From: a bacterium UBP2_UBA5202 | Lineage (GTDB): Bacteria > Edwardsbacteria > AC1 > EtOH8 | Length of the DNA stretch: 19,963 nt | Assembly (NCBI GenBank): GCA_002412795.1 | Contig: DHVS01000018.1 | Coordinates: 1-19,963 of the forward strand | Direction of reading: 5' to 3' | Shown: positions 15,001-19,963 of the stretch, in pieces | Position numbering within the stretch: position 1 is the first letter of the stretch | How the letters are laid out: each line of letters starts with the position of its first letter | Notes under the pieces: generated by a model | The model's database searches: none | What the model was told of the DNA's origin: nothing | Seen by the model: only the letters and a program-made list of their open reading frames with translations | Translations under genes and position numbers: made by a program

Positions 15001-15243
15001 TGATCTCCGGAGGTTTTTGACCAACGCTCTTTTTAACGCCTTCTGCGATGCCGGTATAATTCTTCCGGCGGCCCCGTCCGGGCTCCGTCCAGCCTTGCCC
15101 AGCCGCAGCAATTCGCTTGGTTCCGCCTCTTCCCCGGTTATCACAGGTTTTTTCTCATAAACAATAATTTGTGCGGGCAAGGGGTTGATGTTTATGAAAA
15201 AAAAGGCCAGCAGGCCGGATAATGCTATTGGTTTCAGCATCAT
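12004..15243 (-). CDS. Secreted Asp-box (BNR/sialidase-like) beta-propeller protein with C-terminal sorting domain
   Basis: The start chosen is ATG 15243 (1079 aa), 8 bases after a GGAG site; a GTG three codons earlier is less likely. Residues 1-24 are a signal peptide ending P-A-Q. A charged, low-complexity pro-region (about 30-135) follows. The propeller covers about 140-500. Four Asp-box motifs are visible: S179-TDGGNNW, S288-RDGGVNW, S404-KDGGKTF and S453-VDTGKTF. I see no clear sialidase active site. Middle domains (about 520-870) are beta-rich. A fibronectin-like segment starting LPLAVELSYFTA (about 890) precedes the C-terminal FlgD/T9SS-type sorting domain (about 990-1079). It is probably secreted and surface-attached; the ligand is unknown. 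Confidence 0.85.
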   Translation of the reverse strand: MMLKPIALSGLLAFFFININPLPAQIIVYEKKPVITGEEAEPSELLRLGKAGRSPDGAAGRIIPASQKALKRALVKNLRRSADRPNAAKVFAPGQGGDMPAKVSGTMRLLYRDEKVPPASDKQDNPGKVQGWGRNHAVSNYQDDQQRPSMTKDSQGRLYVAYDWLYSGTGKYEVWLARSTDGGNNWEDLTYLGDDNYNYFRPSLAASANDELFLVYQTDDTLGMQYVWSSGGDKWNFDYLISWKAEYPKCHWPRVAAGRKSDSTRVVVTWQYDYYGNGSDYDIGYAYSRDGGVNWLGRINHIAYSANSERHPAVCVSDSLVAVAYELRFSSAPADSDSTDIMYAKSGGLSAPGDTFAWNTSSYGIATYHHDRFPDLSASGKFLYLAGQRAYYKQTDYDILVRSSKDGGKTFAGPAVYASGTTAEERYPALWAQDTTCWLAYSHDSSWTYVRWSVDTGKTFNAAQIASDSSTCVGGQKGIALSLLSENPRVAWADNRNVSWGLGFDVYFNTNLKNFPRECDLAPYKPESWEFPLVPSRLRGTSVVSDTLPGLLTAAKDTTFMDFCVIDSTSVDVADTFRVGLYVDEWLYAYLEDFRLPAWWTETVADYPMWVFGGRHTLRLYADYEERILYENTRDNNIFAQQWVWTPYRLPDDTTLQVPTPPVNVTDPANPDYNCDGYTQATTNYWSAVGLKPSAGADYKLRIYGDPYGKAESGFTTVLTESDLGWDSVEVIAVNGNKLAGGTRYYPGVYRTEKSGDGDYYLQFCLQDGTIPSSGWSTVKTMGEYQVVHTYDVSLSQGINYYAACSLAAGPASLGFAVFSPSGSEYKPRSQAVGQLDGLTLPGQQFLFTADTTGWFSLVVWHNAPAKDDTARYFVGLNTTGFGLPLAVELSYFTAQVCTDSITLKWRAETGMNVYRWLIERSTAPEGGYQLVGIIAARENTGMPSDYSWTDRGLTGGQKYYYRLGRQETDGKVLYFGPVSATARIDTFSTLMEVSPNPFRQRVSIVYQVAEPNTVVSLGVYNIAGQLVKGIQQEILPPGRYSWLWDGCNGRGSRVPAGCYLVKAEIGKHRILSKIVRLP

Positions 15244-15277
15244 GGTGGACACTCCTCATAATACAAGTGGCAATTAT

Positions 15278-15320
15278 TGCGAAAGGGCAATTCCCGCAAT
15301 CCGGGTATTGCCCTTTCGCA
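15278..15320. other. Strong 18-bp hairpin between two secreted-protein genes
   Basis: Perfect 14-bp arms TGCGAAAGGGCAAT / ATTGCCCTTTCGCA (15278-15291 and 15307-15320) continue, after one T-T mismatch, into CCCG/CGGG with a 5-base loop. On the - strand it lies between the C11 peptidase stop and the start of the propeller gene. No T-run follows on either strand, so it is not a standard terminator. It may protect the upstream mRNA, attenuate the downstream gene or be a REP-like repeat. It contains GGGCAATTC, as seen at 10744 and 11930. Confidence 0.8.
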
Positions 15321-15344
15321 TATGGCTCAAAGGTTTTTAAAGAT

Positions 15345-18300
15345 CTATTTCACCAGCACCATTTTCCGGGACTGGCTGAAATTACCGGAAGACAGCTTGT
15401 AAATGTAGACTCCTTCGGAGACCATTCTCCCCGCCTCATCCTTGGCGTCCCATATCACCTGCTGTTGGCCCGATTTCTGATAGCTGTTGACCAGGGTCCG
15501 CACCAATTGCCCGTTGAAGTTGTAGATCTTCAATGAAACTTCGCCCGGGTTTTCCAGTTGATAGGATATCTGGGTCTTGTAGCGGACCGGGTTGGGGGTG
15601 TTCTGGGCCAGAGCCGTGAACCGGGGCATATCAGGCTGTGCGAACCTGTCGTTCACCACGATCTCGTTCTCGGAGACTGTCCAGGAGGACGGCGGGGTGT
15701 AAAGCACGGCGGAATTGGCGGCGGCGGCGGTGCCCAGACCCAGGGTCCCGGCCTGGTTCTCCACCCCGGAGACGTAGGTCTCGGTAGTGATGGCGCCCCA
15801 CTGGATCCTGATCTTGCCGTCGGGGGTCAGGATGATCTGGAAGGTCTGGGTGCTGGTGTTGGAATAGTTCTTGACGGCGTTGAAGGACACCACGAACTTG
15901 GTGGCCGAGGAGTAGTAGGTGATGGTGCCGCCGCCGGAGACGTTCAGGTCCCTCCACAATCCTGCGATCAGGGCGTTGGGGGCCGCGGTGTTGGGGATGG
16001 CGGCCGGGGTATAGGCGGTGGAACTGGTGCCGAAGTTGAGGAACCCGTTGGAGCAGATGTTGACCGTGGTGTAGGCGGTGCCGTAGAAGTTGAAGGTGAA
16101 TCCGATGGATTTATTGACGTAGGCGTCATCCCCGGTGCAGCCCGAAGCCGTGGTAGCCGAGGCGTCCCAGCTGTAGCTGGCCGCAGCCTTGGTGTAGTTG
16201 GGGGCGGTGGTGCCGCCGCCCGAGCTGCCGCCCTTTATGTAGTCGTCCCACAGGGTGCTGGAAGCGACGGGAAGGTTATTATAGGCGGCATCGTAGTTGG
16301 AGCCATCTATCTTGCAGTGGTAGACGGCTATGCCCCGGGCGTTGGCGTAGGTCGAGTTGTTCTTATAGAGCTTGACCGCGTTCAGAACCGCCGTGGTGCA
16401 CTGCCCGGCCGCGTACTTCAGGCCGGCCGGCACCGTCTGGGCGCAGATCTTGCGTCCGAAGTCCACCAGGTCGATGTGGTACTGGAAGTAGCTGGAGGAG
16501 AACTTGAGGGTGTTGGTCAGGGCCGAGCTGATGGCCGAGGAGTAGCCTGCCCCCCGGGCCTTCATCAGCGAGTCGGCCAAGGCGTTGACTTTGGAATTGA
16601 GATTGGCCACCTGGGTCAGGTCCACCACCGACAGGGTGGATTGGGAAGTGCCGTTGATGATGGCCTTGCCCATGTCAATGGCCGACATGGTGGGGGTGGT
16701 GTTGAGGTTGTTGAGCCAGGTGGTGTAGTACCAGCCGGCCGCTCCCTCGGTTTCCTCGGAGACGTTGGCCGCATTGGCGTAGTTGCGGGAGATGTCCAGC
16801 ACTTCCCACATTCCCATCAGGCAGGCGTCCCAGCCGATGTGATCCAGGTTCCTGCCCAGGTGCGACTTGATCTGGCTCATGGCGCTGGCGAACTCGCCGT
16901 TGGCGATGCCGATCACCGAGCCGTGGGAATCGTCGTTGGAGAAGCCCTTGATGGCCTCGGTCTCATCGCTCTTCTTGTACCAGCCGTCGCCGTGGTCCCA
17001 CATGATCAGTGAATATTTGTTGGCCGGGTAATTGGTGATGGCCCAGGTGGCGAAGTTGACCAAAGTGGTCGGGCTGCCCATATCCACCTCGCCGATGTCC
17101 GAGATCTGGTAGGCTGCCGTTGGTTTCATACCGTTGGCGATCTTGAAACGCTTGCAGGTGGTCCAGTTGTCGTATTGGGTGTCATAGCTCGAGGAGCGGT
17201 CCATCTGGACGATGACGTTGACCTTGCCCGAGCTGTAGGAGGAGGCCGCCATCTCCAGGAAGTCGTTGATGCCGTCCGGTTCCAGGTTGTTGTCGGCGTT
17301 CAGGTAGACCATGATTGTCCATTCGGCGCCGCCGGTGGAGGCCGCCGCCTGGCTGACGGTGACGGTCTTGGGCGATCCGGTGGTGTTCGAGGGAGAGGTG
17401 GCGGTGACCGTCACCGTGGCCGACCGGGATCCCCCGGTGTTGCCGGCCGCGGTCATGGTGAAGCTGCCCGGGGTGTTGCCCGATGAGGAAGAGACCGTCA
17501 GCCAGCTCTGGTTGGAGGACACGGAATAGGAGATTACTTCCGTGGTGGCGGAATTGGTGACGCTGACCGAGCTGGAGGTGCCTCCGCCGGCCGCCACCGA
17601 CCAGGAGGTCGTGCTCAGCGCCAGGTTGGGGGCGGTGCCGCCGGAGACGGAGATGGTCAGGCCGTAATTTCCTGACGTCCCGGAATAGTATTTGCCCTTG
17701 GCATACCAGTAACCGGTGGCATCCGCGGTGAAGACCACCGAATCGGCCAGACCGGCCCCGGCGGTGCTGGAGGCCTTTTGGGCCTGGGAGGGATTGAACA
17801 GGAAGAGGTCGAAGTCCAGCCCGGTCCCCGGGGTGATCTTGACCTTGATCAGCTGTCCGGCGGTGACGCTGAACTTGTAATAATCGGTGGTGTCGGTGCT
17901 GCTCAGGTAGCAGCCGGTCCAGGAGCCGGGGTTGACGGCGGTGGCCGCGGTAAAGGTGTTGCCGGCATCGGCGCCGGTTCCGGCATCGTTCTGGGTGGTC
18001 GTGGTGGCGGTGCCGGTCAGCACCACGTCGTCAATGTAGGCCCCGGTGTTCTGGACACTGGCGTCGCTCTTGAACCAGAAGCGGATGGAGGTGGCGGTGG
18101 TTGGGATGGTCACGGTCTGCTGGGCCCAGCTCTGGTAGCTGCCGGCCCGGGACCAGGCGGTGGTCCAAGTGCTGCCGACCAGATACTGGAGGTATACGTA
18201 GTCGTATCCGCTCTCAGTGTACTGCCAGATGTAGAACTTGAGGGTGGCGCTAGTGTATCCGGAAAGGCTTACCGTCCGGGTCATATAGTTGTTCTGGCTG

Positions 18301-18503
18301 GCCCCGTAAGGGCTGACATTGTCGCACATGGCGCTGTACGAAGCGCTGTTATACTTGGTGCTGGTGGTGGTCCAGCCCCCGGTGGTCGGCGACAGGGTCC
18401 AGGCGGACAGGTTGGTCAAGTTGTCGGAGAAGATGGTGGTCTGGGCCAGGGCGCCCCCGGCCAAAATGACCAAAGCCAAAACCAATAAACCTAACCGTTT
18501 CAT
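15345..18503 (-). CDS. Secreted clostripain-family (C11) peptidase, multidomain
   Basis: This 1052-aa secreted protein has several domains in order: signal peptide 1-20; a jelly-roll, MAM or immune-inhibitor-like domain (about 22-165); a pre-peptidase C-terminal type domain (about 180-287); a BACON-like domain (about 292-386, N-Q-S-W-L-T-V...); a C11 cysteine peptidase (about 394-765); a beta-sandwich (about 790-940); and an FlgD/T9SS-type sorting domain (about 965-1052). The clan CD catalytic pair is visible: H504 in W-D-H-G-D-G-W and C561 in W-D-A-C-L-M-G. Such enzymes cut after Arg or Lys. An AGAAAGG ribosome site lies 7 bases upstream. The propeller gene follows 101 bases downstream on the same strand, with the same kind of C-terminal domain, suggesting a shared export route. 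Confidence 0.92.
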   Translation of the reverse strand: MKRLGLLVLALVILAGGALAQTTIFSDNLTNLSAWTLSPTTGGWTTTSTKYNSASYSAMCDNVSPYGASQNNYMTRTVSLSGYTSATLKFYIWQYTESGYDYVYLQYLVGSTWTTAWSRAGSYQSWAQQTVTIPTTATSIRFWFKSDASVQNTGAYIDDVVLTGTATTTTQNDAGTGADAGNTFTAATAVNPGSWTGCYLSSTDTTDYYKFSVTAGQLIKVKITPGTGLDFDLFLFNPSQAQKASSTAGAGLADSVVFTADATGYWYAKGKYYSGTSGNYGLTISVSGGTAPNLALSTTSWSVAAGGGTSSSVSVTNSATTEVISYSVSSNQSWLTVSSSSGNTPGSFTMTAAGNTGGSRSATVTVTATSPSNTTGSPKTVTVSQAAASTGGAEWTIMVYLNADNNLEPDGINDFLEMAASSYSSGKVNVIVQMDRSSSYDTQYDNWTTCKRFKIANGMKPTAAYQISDIGEVDMGSPTTLVNFATWAITNYPANKYSLIMWDHGDGWYKKSDETEAIKGFSNDDSHGSVIGIANGEFASAMSQIKSHLGRNLDHIGWDACLMGMWEVLDISRNYANAANVSEETEGAAGWYYTTWLNNLNTTPTMSAIDMGKAIINGTSQSTLSVVDLTQVANLNSKVNALADSLMKARGAGYSSAISSALTNTLKFSSSYFQYHIDLVDFGRKICAQTVPAGLKYAAGQCTTAVLNAVKLYKNNSTYANARGIAVYHCKIDGSNYDAAYNNLPVASSTLWDDYIKGGSSGGGTTAPNYTKAAASYSWDASATTASGCTGDDAYVNKSIGFTFNFYGTAYTTVNICSNGFLNFGTSSTAYTPAAIPNTAAPNALIAGLWRDLNVSGGGTITYYSSATKFVVSFNAVKNYSNTSTQTFQIILTPDGKIRIQWGAITTETYVSGVENQAGTLGLGTAAAANSAVLYTPPSSWTVSENEIVVNDRFAQPDMPRFTALAQNTPNPVRYKTQISYQLENPGEVSLKIYNFNGQLVRTLVNSYQKSGQQQVIWDAKDEAGRMVSEGVYIYKLSSGNFSQSRKMVLVK

Positions 18504-18545
18504 TGTAAAACCTTTCTTCTGTTATTTGGTGATCCATTATGGAGT

Positions 18546-18575
18546 ATTATAGTAGCAATTAGTATGCCAGGCGAA
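18546..18575 (-). promoter_or_regulatory. Possible promoter of the C11 peptidase gene
   Basis: On the - strand a perfect TATAAT (18551-18546) is preceded by a weak -35 candidate, TTCGCC (18575-18570), with an 18-base spacer. It lies 42 bases before the ATG. The -10 is good and the -35 poor, so the call is tentative. Confidence 0.4.
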
Positions 18576-18766
18576 TGATTGAATCTATAACATATTGCAT
18601 ACCAAAATATTAATAAAATAATATCCAAAACAAATATCAAATTTTGAAATCACAAAATGTATCATTATGTTACAAAAATATTGTAAAAATCATTGATAAT
18701 TTAAACAATACTGTTAACATTCAATCCGACAACAGATTGTAAAACGTACCCCGATAAAAATAATGT

Positions 18767-18800
18767 AAAAAAAAGAGACAGTCCTTAATGGACTGCCTCT
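18767..18800 (-). terminator. Intrinsic terminator of the caspase-like gene
   Basis: On the - strand an 11-bp stem AGAGGCAGTCC / GGACTGTCTCT (18800-18790 and 18784-18774, one G-T pair, 5-base loop) is followed by a T-run. It begins 15 bases past the stop codon. It separates this gene from the C11 peptidase gene, which therefore needs its own promoter. Confidence 0.93.
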
Positions 18801-18815
18801 TAAAAAAGTGATAGC

Positions 18816-19658
18816 CTAAAGATTTAGATCTCCGGTATAAGAATCCACGTAAGAAGGCGCTACTTTCAGCTTTCTGGCGGCTGCCCAGATCTTCATCTGA
18901 TCGCAGGCGTATTTGCAGTCCGGCTCGTAGTAGATGTAACCCAGCTGGTCGAAGGCCTTCATCTGGTAGTAGGTAAAGACGCCGTTGGCCATGCTGGCGT
19001 CCCCGTCATATGAATAGGTGGTGGAGCTGGAAGCCACCGCAATCACCCGGCCCGCGGCCTTCAGGGCTGTGGCAAAGGCCCCGATCTGGCAGGCGTCGAA
19101 GGCGAAGGCCATTTTGGCCGAGGTGGCGGCGGAAAATTTTGTCTTCATCCAGGTATAGCTCAGGTAGTACATGTCGGTGGAGATCATGTTGCCCTTGGAG
19201 CCGTGCCCGGAGTAACAGAAGGCTATCTCGTTGCCGGCGATGGCCCTGCCGGCCAGGGTGTTAATGGCTGATTCGATAGCCGCCTTGGTGGCCTGAAGGT
19301 CGGTGATGGTGGTGACCGTATATCCTTCTTTCTGGAGCCTCGAGGCCCAGTCGCGGGCGTCATCATCGCAGTAATTCAGGTCGTTTACGGTTCCGGCATA
19401 ATTGGAGATGCCGATGCACAGGGCATATTTGGCGCCCTTGGGGGCGGTCTTATCCAGCTCCACCGGCTCGGTGTTGACGATCATAAAGGCCGCCTTGACA
19501 TCCTCGGGGCGGTCGTCAATGAAATCCGGGCGGACGTAAAGCTGGTGGAAATCTGTTTCTGTCGCGATTTCAGGCGCCAGGGGGTTGTTCTTGCTGCAGC
19601 CGGCCGCGATAAGAACTACTGCCATTAAAACAAGCGCTATTCTGCCCAGATTTTTCAT
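18816..19658 (-). CDS. Caspase-like (C14/orthocaspase) lipoprotein peptidase
   Basis: Start ATG 19658 follows GGAGGG by 5 bases and gives 280 aa; a TTG four codons earlier is unlikely. The signal peptide ends in lipobox A-A-G-C21, so the protein should be lipid-anchored in the envelope. After a linker (about 22-75) comes a caspase p20-like domain: strand KYALCIGISNY (77-87), the D-D-D-A motif, catalytic H152 in Y-S-G-H-G and catalytic C190 in F-D-A-C-Q-I-G. Prokaryotic members (orthocaspases) usually cut after Arg or Lys, not Asp. It is followed by a terminator, so it is transcribed alone. A second clan CD peptidase (C11) lies just downstream. The substrate is unknown. Confidence 0.9.
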   Translation of the reverse strand: MKNLGRIALVLMAVVLIAAGCSKNNPLAPEIATETDFHQLYVRPDFIDDRPEDVKAAFMIVNTEPVELDKTAPKGAKYALCIGISNYAGTVNDLNYCDDDARDWASRLQKEGYTVTTITDLQATKAAIESAINTLAGRAIAGNEIAFCYSGHGSKGNMISTDMYYLSYTWMKTKFSAATSAKMAFAFDACQIGAFATALKAAGRVIAVASSSTTYSYDGDASMANGVFTYYQMKAFDQLGYIYYEPDCKYACDQMKIWAAARKLKVAPSYVDSYTGDLNL

Positions 19659-19809
19659 TTGACCCTCCAATTTTTGTTGGTTTGTTTCAGATCGTTTGAT
19701 AAATTTCTAAAATCGACTTACAAAACATAAATAATGCATCTGCCATGCCAAACAGATTCAATCTCAATCATCAATAGTGGTAAATGATCAAAAAGGTGGT
19801 GAAACTAGT

Positions 19810-19842
19810 GTATCATATAGATACAGGTTTGATATAATCAAA
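19810..19842. promoter_or_regulatory. Pair of adjacent palindromes, possible operators
   Basis: GTATC-ATATA-GATAC (19810-19824) and TTTGAT-ATA-ATCAAA (19828-19842) lie 3 bases apart. The second contains TATAAT on the + strand. They could bind a regulator of the caspase-like gene, or of a gene beyond the window's right end. Confidence 0.45.
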
Positions 19843-19942
19843 CATCAGCCGGTTGCCAATTGGAAAACTAATTCCAAAAATTTCAACCTGTTAAGAAATA
19901 TTTTTAAGATATCTGCAGATTGTTGGTAACACCATGTTTTAT

Positions 19943-19962
19943 TACTGGACTTTGGCAAAATC
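19943..19962. repeat. Right copy of terminal inverted repeat
   Basis: This is the reverse complement of bases 1-20 with one mismatch. It lies one base from the end of the window. Pairing ends at the inner edge, so the repeat unit as seen is 20 bases. Confidence 0.6.
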
Positions 19963-19963
19963 A

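Larger units (their letters stand above)
18504..18815. other. AT-rich intergenic region between peptidase genes
   Basis: This stretch of 312 bases is much richer in A and T than the genes beside it. It holds the likely C11 promoter at its left end and the caspase-gene terminator at its right end. The middle (about 18580-18760) has no ORF with a ribosome site and no clear repeat that I can see. It could hold upstream activator sites. Confidence 0.7.
19659..19963. other. AT-rich upstream region of the caspase-like gene
   Basis: These 305 bases have no convincing ORF. They must hold the caspase-gene promoter (- strand), though I cannot assign boxes with confidence. Two adjacent palindromes (19810-19824 and 19828-19842) lie about 150 bases before the start codon. 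The terminal inverted repeat ends the region. Confidence 0.6.

Noticed and set aside
12004..15243. Active sialidase
   Set aside because: Asp-boxes show only the propeller fold; I could not find the Arg triad or catalytic Tyr/Glu arrangement, so the enzyme name was not given.
15558..17012. 484-codon open frame on the + strand, antisense to the C11 peptidase
   Set aside because: The product is Gly/Val/Asp-rich low-complexity sequence with no domain. It mirrors the codon bias of the clear peptidase on the other strand, whose catalytic motifs fall in this stretch.
17778..18488. 236-codon + strand open frame
   Set aside because: Same antisense shadow effect over the N-terminal half of the C11 protein; repetitive Gly-rich product and no ribosome site.
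1..19963. Transposon or genomic island bounded by the terminal inverted repeats
   Set aside because: No transposase, integrase or resolvase gene is present and target duplications cannot be seen. The contents look like ordinary chromosomal operons.

Overview
The window (about 20 kb) looks like a chromosomal piece, possibly a whole contig, from an uncultivated Gram-negative bacterium. Lipoprotein signal peptides, a LolA-like protein, a predicted outer-membrane barrel ending in Phe and large secreted proteins all point to a two-membrane cell. The C-terminal FlgD/T9SS-like sorting domains (PNP..., ...YN..GQLV...) and the 'LPLAVELSYFTA...' segment before one of them are typical of the FCB group and neighbouring candidate phyla. 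The exact phylum is an inference. I see no rRNA, tRNA, CRISPR, transposase or phage gene.

Left part (1-6140, all + strand): a metal/metalloid and thiol-redox island. It opens with a small ferredoxin with a Cys-rich tail and a CDF cation exporter. A consensus sigma70 promoter wrapped in an ArsR-type operator follows. It drives arsR, a second Cys-tailed ferredoxin, a mini-thioredoxin (TM0996/MTH895 type), two lipoprotein thioredoxins (one fused to a SurA/PpiC-like chaperone segment), a CcdA-type thiol transporter, an ArsP/DUF318-type permease and an OsmC-like protein. The run ends at a probable terminator. The parts suggest that electrons from the cytoplasm pass through CcdA to envelope thioredoxins, in support of export or detoxification of a thiol-reactive (for example organoarsenical) compound.

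Middle part (6190-10674, + strand): a PadR repressor with its own promoter and palindrome is followed by a tightly overlapping ABC ATPase, FtsX-like permease, LolA-like periplasmic protein and outer-membrane barrel. This resembles a self-contained inner-to-outer-membrane lipid or lipoprotein export line. Next (10783-11892) come two half-size permease genes and an overlapping 32-codon ORF, closed by a perfect bidirectional terminator.

Right part (12004-19658, - strand): three secreted or surface proteins. Reading in the direction of transcription, they are a caspase-like (C14) lipoprotein with its own terminator, a 1052-aa multidomain clostripain-family (C11) peptidase, and a 1079-aa Asp-box (BNR) beta-propeller protein. 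The last two share a C-terminal sorting domain and are separated only by a strong 18-bp hairpin. AT-rich noncoding stretches flank this part. The two extreme ends of the window carry a 20-bp inverted repeat with one mismatch, which is either a dispersed repeat that broke the assembly or an element boundary.
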